Shown one piece after another: positions 20,239 to 29,112 of a stretch of 29,112 nt of DNA. Location of the stretch: the NCBI GenBank assembly GCA_036897095.1, contig JAYMSP010001761.1, forward strand, positions 1 to 29,112, in the 5' to 3' direction. Within the stretch, counting starts at the first letter, position 1. Each line of letters starts with the position of its first letter. A program made the position numbers and the translations under genes. The notes under the pieces are model-generated. The model ran no database searches. It had not been told where the DNA came from and saw only the letters and a list, made by a program, of their open reading frames with translations. Source of the DNA: Plantago elongata. Its lineage: Eukaryota > Streptophyta > Magnoliopsida > Lamiales > Plantaginaceae.

Positions 20239-21659
20239 TCTTTATATTTTTCTTAAATGTAAAATGGGGTGTTTTATGATTTTTTTTAATTATTATTTGA
20301 TTAATTTTGAATTATTTTGGTATTTTTGTTACGATTAAAATATAAAAAATGTGTAAGTAAATAACCTAATAAGTTATTTTAATGTAATGCGACGTCGTAC
20401 TATCTTATTATACGACGGTGTAAAGTCTTGTCATATTAATAAATATTGAAGGATTAAAATTTAATTTTAAGTTCATCCGATGATTTAGATCGTAGTGCTA
20501 ATAATAATACAATAGGATAAGTAGTATATTTAGCCATGCCTTTGAATCTAGCCCCACCCGCCAATCTTGATATATGCAAGCATAATTAATAATGTAGATA
20601 AAAAATCAGAGAACATATTAATCTATACATTATTACAAATTTCGGTTTTTACGTCACGTCACAATCTAACTATACCACTTTGTCATCAAATTAATGTTGT
20701 ATTTTCCTTACATTTTTCATATTAAATAATTAGCTAACAATGACAATGACAATTAAGGAATGCCTGTATTTTTTATTTTTTTAAATAATAAATATAACTC
20801 GAATCCTTAACATATTAATTAGAGGAAAAGTATTTTTCTAATTAAATTGTGCTTTCATTATCACAATAATCATGCCATCTTGGTAATAGCCATCAATTGA
20901 CATCAATCAAAGTTATATTCATAGTAATTTGCAAACTTACATACAATATTAATCAATATTTATGATTCATACATTTTGACATATAAATAGAAGTCCTATA
21001 TTCGTCCCAACTCATCTTCATTTTAGACCATGAAGAAGATGCTCACCTACTAGCGCAATAAATTGGCTAACAATTCGTTCCAACTTCCAATTGTAGTAAG
21101 TTGCAAATAATGATTTCTTAGTAATCGACTGATTTAGCACAGTTGAAAGATGGAATCATAGTGCTAATGATGAAAATGGAGTAAATATAGTGAAATGTGG
21201 TAGATAGCTTACCTTGAAGAGGAATAATTGCGGATGATTATAGAGTTGATTCGGGAAACTGAATCCCCTAAATCTTGGACTCATGTCCTATCTCACACGT
21301 GGTCCGGTTATAGGGAGAGAGTGGTTCACTACATGGCCAGACTCAAACATGTTGTAGATGTCTAGGTCGGATAATCTTTTTCTTGATGAACCTTGGCGGT
21401 AATCTGAGACGGGTCGGTTCTCCGAGCTAGAAGATACAAAATGTCCTCGTTTGGTGCTAGCACGACTTGTGTGGTGTTAGTTCATCAATTTGTTTGGTGC
21501 TAGCACGACTAGTGTGGCGTTAGTTCAATCGTGAGTTGCTTAATTCGACCTGGCCGGAGGTACTTCGATTCTTTTCCAATTCTCCACTAGAAACCTCAAA
21601 ACGCCAAGGAAAACCTAGCAAAAGCTGCCGAAATTCTTGAAATTTTCGAGAAATCCATT
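20239..21659. other. AT-rich intergenic region with a 43-bp tandem duplication
   Basis: The first part (20239-20980) is plain AT-rich spacer. TATAAATA lies at about 20984 and could be a promoter for the degraded gene to the right. Two copies of a 43-bp unit starting GTTTGGTGCTAGCACGACT lie at 21449-21491 and 21492-21534. No ORF is supported. Confidence 0.4.
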
Positions 21660-23351
21660 GTATCATACTCTTCCTCCTCCAGCTCCTCCAAAAGTAACAC
21701 TATCATCACAAAGGAAACGATCTTGGTTTCAGACAGTGACTCTGCTGACTCTCCTGATGCTGAGGTTTCTCTGCTGAAGAAGAGAAACTTGTTGCTGAGA
21801 TTGTTGACCTAACAGTATGTGAAGTTGGACCGTCAAACCCTAATGATCTGGTAATTGGGAAAACTTTGCTTAAGACCTCACCTACCAATTCAGGGGGAGA
21901 AAAGGAAGAGAGCACTGAGTCTCTAGGATACATCAAAGCCAAAGCTTTGAAGAAACTGGACGATCGAAGAAAAGCCTGTAAAGCTTTTCTATAAAGAATT
22001 CAAGATGAGGTAATTAAAGAAGCCCCTGCACCCCCATGGATGAAGACACCGAAAAAAAACAAGGCGAATAAACTGTTGTGGAAGAGGAAAATGACAACTC
22101 GAAGGACTCCAATTTCCAAGCCAACACTGATGATGACTTGACAGTTTATTCAACAGCCGCGTCAGACCCTGAACAGGTCAATGAAGTACTCTCTCCCTAA
22201 TCTTCCTACTCTGACTATAAGGTTAGATTCAGTGATACCTTCTTTACAAAAGAGTTAACAAATTATTGGCCTTCCTGTAGACATAGGTCTATTTTAAAGG
22301 AGAATAGAATTAATGTGGAGTGATAAGATTTATGATTTGCTTGAGCAAAGACGGTTCATTTGAACTGTAGAAGGGCTTGATCCACATGTGCCCAAGGTTA
22401 TTAGGGAATGGTATTGCAACTTTTCAGAACAATTCGGTACTCTTGGTGCTCCAAAATATGGTAAGGTGTTTTTGAGAGGCTATATCTATGATATTATCCC
22501 GGCTTCTTTGAACAAGTATATGCAGACTCCTTATGTAGAGGAAGACATGAATGTGGACATAAATGAAGTAGCACTAGTCATAATACGCAGAGCGGACATG
22601 GTTTGTCAATCCTACTTTCCAGCTAGACTACTCACTGCCTTGATGTTTGTTTTATACAAAGTGTGCATTCTTAACTGGCTTCCCACCACCAATAGCAACT
22701 TCGTCACCACTGGTGCTGCCACTCTGCTCTACAAGATCAAACTAGGCCTACCATTCAACATGGGTCAAAGGGTATTCGACCACATGGTCAGCTATGCAAG
22801 CAAGGGAGAAATTGGGAACCTTATGTACCCCTCACTATTATATGGGTATCTGATTGAAAAGGAGTTTGCTCGTGCTACAAATGATACTGAAAATTGATGA
22901 TTATCAGATACTGAAGGTCATTCGTTAGGTATTCACCACATATAGGATTCAAGACCTCCCATGGCAAGTAGATACTCCACCAATTTTGGTGCCTCTGTTT
23001 GGTGTTGAAGCAACAATTCTTTTCCCACATCTAGCTAGACCACTCTCCAGGTTCAAAACTTCAGTGCTTTGGAGCAGATTCAAATCTTGGATGTAAACAT
23101 TCAGGGCATATTTGCACAAAGGAAGACCTTTGTGGACCTGTTTTCATCACAAGAAGGGGGAGAAGATGTTATTGTTGCTGATGTTGCTGGAATGAATGAT
23201 GAAGATGTTGATAACGCTGAAGGATTTGCTGCAAATACTAAGGAAGGAATAGGAAGATGGAGCTAATGGAAACAACAACCACAACAACACTGGAGCCAAG
23301 GGTGAAAATGGCTTAAATGATGATCTTGACGAGGCTTCGCTTGCTGCTTAG
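21660..23351 (+). pseudogene. Putative plant transposon protein (Transposase_32-like), degraded
   Basis: Coding-like sequence runs across 21660-23351 but is broken by frameshifts and stops. The N-terminal part is Ser-rich and acidic (ILVSDSDSADSPDAEVSLLK). After a frameshift there is a Lys-rich stretch. The best part runs from about 22325 to 22897, interrupted by TGA at 22361-22363. It reads VIREWYCNFSEQFG, then VFLRGYIYDIIPASLNKYM, then a segment ending KIKLGLPFNMGQRVFDHM. That order (W..F, RG..I....I..Y, a helical middle) recalls the plant domain listed as 'putative plant transposon protein', common in retroelement-derived ORFs. The tail (EDVIVADVAGMNDEDVDN) is acidic. No reverse transcriptase or integrase accompanies it, so it is probably a gag-like ORF of a non-autonomous retroelement. 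The family assignment is from memory. Confidence 0.5.
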
Positions 23352-24111
23352 AGTTTCAATTGCTTTGAATAATTTTATTTGCCTTGGTATGTCTTATTAT
23401 TTATTATTGAACAAATAGTTTCATGTTATTGTGATTTTATGTATTTTCGATACTTGTCCCTTTTGCATGATGTGTATGCTTTTATTTTTTGGGCACATCA
23501 TCGTCATCATTCACATGTGTTAACTTACTAGGTGCTTTGTGAAGAAAGGTAATAAGGGGGCGATTGTTAGTGCACCGTTTTTATGCACAATGTTATATCA
23601 ACAGTTCAATAAACATCCTTCTCGAACACATGATTATATTTAAGGTACATTGCCTTCCTTCACTAACATTAAAATAGTTAGACGATTGTGTTTCAGCTTG
23701 CAGGTTAAGGTAAGAAGACCAAATTGTGAGAATAGAAGAGAGAAAAAGATACAAATAAGGAAATCAAAAGGAAGACTTAAAGAAGGAAATAAATCAAAGA
23801 GAAGAACTTATTCGTTGAAGGAGGATCTTGATGATACTTGAATTATCCCATCAATGTAAATAAACAAGAAAAAGCATAAATGGAGTAATAAAAAAAGTAT
23901 TTAAGTGGTTCCGCAAATTTGCCTACGGCCACGAGAGTAAAGAGAAGATCTTATTGATAGTGTTTGATACATAGTTGATAGATAGATGCTAGATGTTCAA
24001 CCATCATTCCTAATAATGATACTACTCTTTCCTTTTATAGAGGTCTCCTTCCGTCTTTCACGGATACACTTGATAAATAGATCTCGAAGTCATTCGTATG
24101 TGTTCAATCGA

Positions 24112-24375
24112 GGGCGTGCCTTCGGACAAAGGCAGGGATCACAAGAGCGTGCATCTTAGAACTGGTGTCCACGGGTGTGCCTTCGAACAAAGGCAAGGAT
24201 CACATGAGCGTACATCCTAGAACTGGTGTTCGCGAGCGTGCTTTCATTCGAACAAAGGCAAAGATCAAATGAGCGTCCATCCTAGAACTGGTGTTCGCGG
24301 GTGTGCCTTCGAACAAAGGCATGGATCACATGAGCGTGCATCCTATAACTGGTGTTCGCGGGCGTGCCTTCGAAC
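24112..24375. repeat. 61-bp tandem array, four full copies plus a partial
   Basis: Units begin GGGCGTGCCTTCGAACAAAG and end near GAACTGGTGTTCGCG. Starts are at 24112, 24173, 24234, 24299 and 24360. The third unit has a 4-bp insertion, making it 65 bp, and the last is partial. Units differ by a few bases each. The array lies inside the LTR-like region. Confidence 0.88.
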
Positions 24376-24537
24376 TGTTGTACGCGCGAGGACGACTTAA
24401 GGATGGATTCATTGGTTAGTTCGCTTTGGTTGACAATATATCTCATCAGATCTGAATCGAGATCTCATCATAGAAGATGGAAGAAATTGGAAGCATGTAA
24501 AAGCTTTTTACAGGTCATTGTATACCTGATGTAAACC

Positions 24538-24545
24538 TATAAATA
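24538..24545 (+). promoter_or_regulatory. TATA box of the LTR-like region
   Basis: TATAAATA within CCTATAAATACAAGG, followed by less AT-rich sequence as expected of an LTR R region. It would drive transcription rightward. Confidence 0.45.
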
Positions 24546-24894
24546 CAAGGATCCCACTTTGTTTGAGTACACCTAGACTAGCGGATACACTCACATACCT
24601 AGAGTCTAGTTGGACGTATTTTAAGAAGTAGTTTGTGGCTCCGTCTCTTTGGGGATACTTCTGACGCCATTGACTTGTGGTCTAGCAACTTCTATTCTCA
24701 CAGTCCCGTTATTTCAACTTGTGGAACCTCCAGACGTAGTTTTTATAGAATCCACCATTGATGGATATTTGATTCAACTGATATATAGAAATATATATCA
24801 ATCTGTGTTTTTTACTTTATGCTTCTATCTTTCAATTCTTAGATTAGTCTTTTAAATTTCGATGTGCCTATCTTTCATTGCTACTTTAATTGTA

Positions 24895-26000
24895 ATATCA
24901 ACATTTATATATACATGAGTCAAGCAATAACAAGAATATTTCTATTGGAGCATCTTTGATAGATGGTTCACCAAACAGTATATATAATACAAAGTCCGAA
25001 TCCTTATATTCCAACAATTGGCATAAAGAGCTAGACACTTAAATCAATTAGTATTTAAAAATTAGTCCCGATCCTTATGCTTATACACCGATGTTGGCTC
25101 AACCTGAAGTTTGAAGATATAACATATCATTGCATATTATCATTGAAATTTACATGGTCCAGAAGTACTACAGTCATAAAAATTGATCTATCAAAAGCTA
25201 TATTGATCCTTACTATACCTCCTGAGGAGGGTACACAAGTTAATTGGTAATGAAGTAACATTTTGCGCATTTCATGAGAAATGGTTGCACTTTTTTTTCC
25301 TTCCTAGATTTTTATCCCAATGGGTTTTTCCTAGTGAGGTCTTTAACGAGGCAACATTATAAGCGCATATATCTCCATGATTGTGAAACTACTTGGTAAA
25401 TATAAGAGTTATGGGCTTGTTGGATGCCTTTAAGATATTATGGATTGATGTTATGAAATATTTGAACTACATGATGTTTTCGAGTGTTTGAGAAAGTTAT
25501 TCCAGAAGATGACAACTCATATATTACAAAAGTTCTCCGCCATTATTTATGAGAAGTAGATTCCATCTAGATTTGAAGATTTTCTCAACTGCATCACATT
25601 CGACATTATCATTTGAGAAGTTGGCACAAAAGATTGGAAATGTAGAAGTTCGAAAAACTACTTTGATGCATAAATCAGGGGAGATGGATACGCACTGCAC
25701 TCTTTTTCCCTTGATTGAGGTTTTATCTCAATGGTTTTTTCTTGAAAAGATTTTTAATGAGGCAGTATTCCTACAACGTATAAAGTATCGACGATCGTCA
25801 ACTCATGTCCATTTAAGGGGAGTGTTGGATATAAATGTACAAGAGTTTATATCTAGTTAGATACTAGATGAAGTATTATATGTCGTAAATACTCTTCTAG
25901 CTGTAGTCAAATATCTTTTAGATTAACTCTAGAAGATTCTCTCATACTTGTATATCTACTCCACATGTACAAAATTACTATAGGTAGTGCTAAATTTTTT
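24895..26000 (+). mobile_element. Ty1/copia remnant: LTR end, PBS, RNase H tail, 3' LTR start
   Basis: A 5'-LTR-like end (CAAGCAATAACAAGAATATT, finishing CCAACA at 25011-25016) is followed by TGGCATAAAGAGC (25019-25031), a worn version of the usual Met-tRNA primer site TGGTATCAGAGC. The gag-pol body is missing. At 25549-25690 a piece of the copia RNase H C-terminus remains (STLSFEKLAQKIG, like the LFTKALPTSTFEKL block). It is followed by the characteristic 3' untranslated phrase (CACTCTTTTTCCCTTGATTG, then GAGGCA). A polypurine tract AAGGGGAG (25815-25822) and TGTTGGATATAAATG (from 25823) start the 3' LTR, which fades by about 26000. This is an internally deleted element with no functional genes. 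Confidence 0.65.
25287..25782 (+). repeat. Duplicated copia 3'-untranslated phrase
   Basis: The phrase (GCACT, T-rich run, TTTTATC(C/T)CAATGG, TTTTTC, then GAGGCA) occurs at about 25287-25370 and again at about 25697-25782, with the RNase H remnant between them. Either the element was rearranged or the first copy belongs to another copia fragment. Confidence 0.6.
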
Positions 26001-27574
26001 TTATGTGAATAAATATTACCAAACTAAAATTTTTAAAAAATAAATATTAATGAATACATTAATATATAGCCTAAATTATATATACTAAAATTATCATATT
26101 TATACATTGGGTAGGTTTATATATGTAATTTTAATAAAAAAAGACATGGTTTTTTTTTTTTAAAGGTTGGTGCTATAGTCCCACCCTGACTACATTTGCC
26201 TTCGCCATACATAAAAAAAAATAACATCACAGTTATTTTGTAATAAATATATCCTTTTCTCCCTCAGAATATAATCAGATAACGTCAGGCCGAGCCGGGC
26301 GGAATGAGTGTGAGTCGGAGGCTTTCTTGTATGTTACAAATGATGAAATGATAGGGGCTACATTTAGGTGTGACGTTAAGATTCAAAATTTATTGATTTG
26401 GACACGCCTGGTATGTGATAGTTGCAGCTCGTCATCTTTCACGTCCAAATTATAAGTGAAATAGTCAAACTCCCGATCTGGGAAGTTGCTTAAAAGTTGT
26501 ACGTAATTTAGAGGCTGTTTATTATACAATTTAAATTAAACAAAATTTAATTAAAATGACCTGTTTTGTATATATTATGAGGCTGTTTATTATACAATTT
26601 AAATTAAACAAAACTCGATTAAAATGACCTGTTTTGTATATATTATGCATGTATAATATTACGATCCCTTATCCAATACACCACTAAATACCCCTACTCA
26701 TTTAATTGGAACCAATGGCATGTTAATTATGACTAATTAAATACTGCTGATGTTAACTATTTAATTATAGTGCACAATTAAATGCAACTTATATAATAAG
26801 ATGCTTCAATTTCAATTAATAGACCGAGAGTTCAAGTCAAGATTTATCATTTAAAAAGGAATACTAACTATAGTTACTAGCTACTAAAAATAGCTAATTA
26901 ACAATAATTGCTTCTCCTCGTGGCTAAATAGAAAAATTACTTTGTGGAAATTTCACGTGCAAATGAACAAATGAAATGCTTAATGGGATTTAAATTATAA
27001 GACAATTAAATATCTGGTTTAATTTTAAAGTGGACTAGCACGTATGAATTTTCCTTGCTATACTTATATATTTTCATTCCCACCGCCACAAAGAATTTTA
27101 CATATTATATGAGAAACAATACTAAACTAATAAAATATGAAAATATAGTAAAATGCGTTTTTTTAAGTTGCGAATGTGCAGAAATGTATAAATATAATAA
27201 TTTCTTTTTAATTATTGAGTGTGAACTTATCTTTCTTTTCTAAAGTACATGTACCCGTGAAAGTAAATTACTAATACAAATAAATGAATAATTATGTGAA
27301 AGAATACTTCAGGTTTTAAATGACTGAGAATTCGAAAATCGAATGCCCAAGCACTGGGTTGTACACTAGCTTTAAAAAACATGTCATTTTAATTCAGTTA
27401 TTGGTTCATAATTATTGAAAATTAATCTAAAGATAAAAATCTTATTCCTTAAACAACTACATAATCATTACGAATTTAACAAAGGTTATAAATCTGGTGC
27501 CATTAACAACAGTGTGCAATGTCAAATTCTATCAATCGAAAATGCTGTAATCTTTTTTTTTTTTCATGCCTAAT
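26001..27574. other. AT-rich intergenic region with a 68-bp tandem duplication
   Basis: No gene is supported; the open frame at 27055-27243 is a composition artefact. A 68-bp unit beginning GAGGCTGTTTATTATACAAT is duplicated in tandem at 26511-26578 and 26579-26646 with three differences. Poly-T and poly-A runs occur at about 26150 and 26212. The region between is spacer. Confidence 0.5.
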
Positions 27575-27833
27575 TAAGGGGCTGATTGGCATGCGACTTA
27601 AATACCCCGATTTAAATGCCTGAATAGTGATTGAAATTGTAGTGGAATTGTTAAAATTGTGTTTGGTATAGAATTGTAATTGTATAGGGTATTATAAGTT
27701 TGTTCTATAGGTAGGGAAAAATGTTGCTACTGTAGAGACATTTCGATCTTGGACATTTAAATGTCATAACAAACATAAAATTCCCGAGTAGCATTCAAAC
27801 AGGCATTTGGATGCTACTCTAATCAGCCCCTAA
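27575..27833. mobile_element. Tourist-like (PIF/Harbinger) MITE with TAA duplications
   Basis: The element is 27578-27830 (253 bp). Its ends are GGGGCTGATT and AATCAGCCCC, a perfect 10-bp inverted repeat that extends imperfectly inward (GGCATGC against TAGCATC). It is flanked by TAA at 27575-27577 and 27831-27833, the three-base duplication typical of Harbinger/Tourist elements. It has no coding capacity, so it would have depended on a Harbinger transposase supplied elsewhere. Confidence 0.82.
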
Positions 27834-28139
27834 TAGACTTAATAAACTATTTTGAACGATGAGATGAAGTAATGGAGATAACTATGGCTAATATTACTAG
27901 TTACATGGGTACCAATGAAATTTGTGGGATTTTGGTGGGCATTAATTGTGGTAGAGAATCTGCACCGCTCACACATATATCATACAGTTTAATAGAATAA
28001 TGGTTTATAAGATAAATAAATAATTCTAATATTTATAATAGGGGTATTTATACAAATACAATATCATAAGATTTAGGTAAAGAGATATGTTACAACTTAC
28101 TATCCTAGTCTAATTCTAATACAATTATCTAAAATAATT
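27834..28139 (-). mobile_element. LTR-like region downstream of the minus-strand copia fragment
   Basis: On the minus strand this lies just past the RNase H remnant and contains GTATAAATACCCC (TATAAATA at 28052-28045), a usual copia LTR promoter. Neither LTR end was pinned down and it carries no gene. The part nearest 27834 may be unrelated spacer. Confidence 0.4.
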
Positions 28140-28385
28140 CTTCTGAATCCTTAGTACGCCCCCACAAAATAGATGTTCCGTCGGTAACAAATATGTTGAA
28201 ACGTAACTGTTGAAATCGTGCTCAAGGAAGAGATATCTTAAGAACATTGGCTAGCAATAGTGCTAACATGAGAGATGCTAATTAAGCACACCCTTGTCGA
28301 CGAGATCATGAACAAAATGTTTGTTGATTGCGATGTGCTTCATATGAGAGTGAAGAACCGGATGTGCTAGGAATATCTGTTAGTA
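28140..28385 (-). pseudogene. Copia RNase H C-terminal fragment
   Basis: The minus strand from about 28352 reads PVLHSHMKHIAINKHFVHDL, then VDKGVL. This matches the copia RNase H block with H-S-R-x-K-H-I-x-I-x-x-H-F-V-x-D. Stops follow at once and the rest, to GGGGGCGTACTAAGGATTC (about 28150), is readable only in fragments, as in a badly worn pol end. No other pol domains remain in the window. Confidence 0.65.
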
Positions 28386-28798
28386 TTTTGATCACTCAGC
28401 ACAATGACTTATCCTAGTTTCATAAAGGTGTTTAGTACTCTAGGTCACTTGACCATTGTAAAGAAGAAATACACCAAGTATGATGGCTTTTAGAAACCTT
28501 GTAATAGGATGTTAGGTCTCTGAATTTAATTTTTATTTAGCTCGAAGAAGATCAAGAAGGAGACATCCAAGCAAAGGAGAAGACCTTTTGCACAAAGGAA
28601 TCTGAAGACAAAGGAGGAAAAGTCTCCTCAGATTGTTACTTCCAGAAAGTCATGTGAAGACTTGTGTTTTGTTCACAAAATAAAGTCACAACAAGTTTCT
28701 GAGACAACAAGTTTATGAGAAGATGGAACATGTGATGCTTCAGAAAGCTACATGCATCCGTTGAGACTACATTACGAAATATAGTACAATGCAGTTAA
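28386..28798. other. Retroelement-like spacer
   Basis: No gene is seen. A purine-rich stretch (GAAGAAGATCAAGAAGGAGA onward, about 28544-28640) resembles the interior of long copia LTRs, but no boundaries could be set. It may be an older element into which the terminal LTR inserted. Confidence 0.35.
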
Positions 28799-29111
28799 TG
28801 TTGGACATAAATGTCACTATCCTTCTGCAGAACTCTATGAAAAGAGATATACACATGGGAGTACTAATTTCAAGATATGAACGGATTGAATTTGAAATAT
28901 ATCTAACGGATACTATTAAAACGACTATCAAATTCACCTATAAATATCACCACTTAGAAGTTGAGAAATACACACTCATACGCACTACGATCATATCAAC
29001 TATCAAGCAAGTATTCTCTCAAGAATTCTTACTATAATTCTCCAAGCTATCTGTTGTGACTAACAAGCTCGAGAATTCACTAGTAGTTCTAAGTGTCCTG
29101 ATCCTTCAACA
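28799..29111 (+). mobile_element. Copia-type LTR at the window edge
   Basis: It begins TGTTGGACATAAATGT and ends CTTCAACA, with TGTTG/CAACA inverted ends, and is 313 bp long. A TATAAATA box lies at 28939-28946. Its first 16 bases match the LTR start at 25823 with one change. There is no polypurine tract on its left, so it is probably a 5' LTR whose element continues beyond the window, or a solo LTR. The open frame inside it is not a gene. Confidence 0.65.
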
Positions 29112-29112
29112 A

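Larger units (their letters stand above)
23555..24880 (+). mobile_element. Polypurine tract and LTR-like region of a retroelement
   Basis: AATAAGGGGGCGA (23551-23563) resembles a polypurine tract and is followed by TGTTAGTGCACCG, a TG-starting LTR-like end. The following 1.3 kb contains a GTGGTTCCGCAAATTTGCCTACGGCC phrase (about 23907) familiar from plant LTRs, a 61-bp tandem array, and CCTATAAATACAAGG (TATAAATA at 24538-24545), a good LTR promoter. This fits a long 3' LTR for the gag-like pseudogene upstream. The right end is uncertain, and no second copy lies to the left. Confidence 0.45.

Noticed and set aside
24112..24375. CRISPR-like array
   Set aside because: The units are contiguous 61-bp tandem copies without unique spacers, in a plant genome.
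28789..29037. Plus-strand ORF of 82 residues
   Set aside because: It lies within the LTR and crosses its start and TATA box.

Overview
This window is plant nuclear DNA, almost certainly from a eudicot. It is AT-rich, its genes carry GT-AG introns, and it is crowded with degraded transposable elements. It holds one clear, intact host gene: an ICR/RIP-type 'interactor of constitutive active ROPs' (minus strand, coding 18337 to 15390, about 600 residues). That gene has three coding exons and an 809-bp intron in its 5' UTR. I cannot name the species from sequence alone.

Layout. 1-230: a tRNA-derived SINE on the minus strand between perfect 16-bp target-site duplications. 231-1900: intergenic, with a G-box, a pyrimidine-rich tract and a strong GC-rich hairpin (1668-1740). 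1900-5628: a decayed PIF/Harbinger element with its two usual genes, a DDE transposase (2538-3854) and a Myb/SANT-like partner (4289-5628). Both have in-frame stops, and the transposase stop sits exactly where the catalytic glutamate belongs. 6254-7177 (minus): an intact two-exon ORF of 264 residues with a TATA box and a possible Myb/SANT-like fold. 8616-9084 (minus) and 10547-11199 (plus): two related, degenerate PB1-like genes, with a CACTA-like terminus between them at 10019. 11854-12403 (minus): a B3-domain pseudogene with two frameshifts. 13003-13180: a solo-LTR-like fragment carrying a 5S-rRNA-like motif. 13700-14850: a degenerate dispersed ATAATGTTCT repeat field.

15390-19435 is the ICR gene. 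20022-20238 holds a cluster of short GGAAGCTC/GAGCTTCC inverted motifs. From 21000 to the end the window is mostly retroelement debris: a broken 'putative plant transposon protein' gene (21660-23351) followed by a polypurine tract and an LTR-like region with a 61-bp tandem array; a copia remnant with a PBS, the end of RNase H and a 3' LTR start (24895-26000); a Tourist-like MITE with TAA duplications (27578-27830); a minus-strand copia RNase H fragment with an LTR-like region (28040-28385); and an LTR that ends one base before the window does (28799-29111).

How it works together. The only gene expected to act for the plant is the ICR protein, a coiled-coil effector of ROP GTPases in polarity and microtubule or vesicle patterning. 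The other coding segments are transposon genes or fragments that look inactive. The exception is the 264-residue ORF, which could be a surviving or co-opted transposon accessory gene. I saw no operon-like or defence-like system. The points most worth a second look are that ORF, the catalytic-Glu stop, the PB1-like pair and the unexplained repeat structures.
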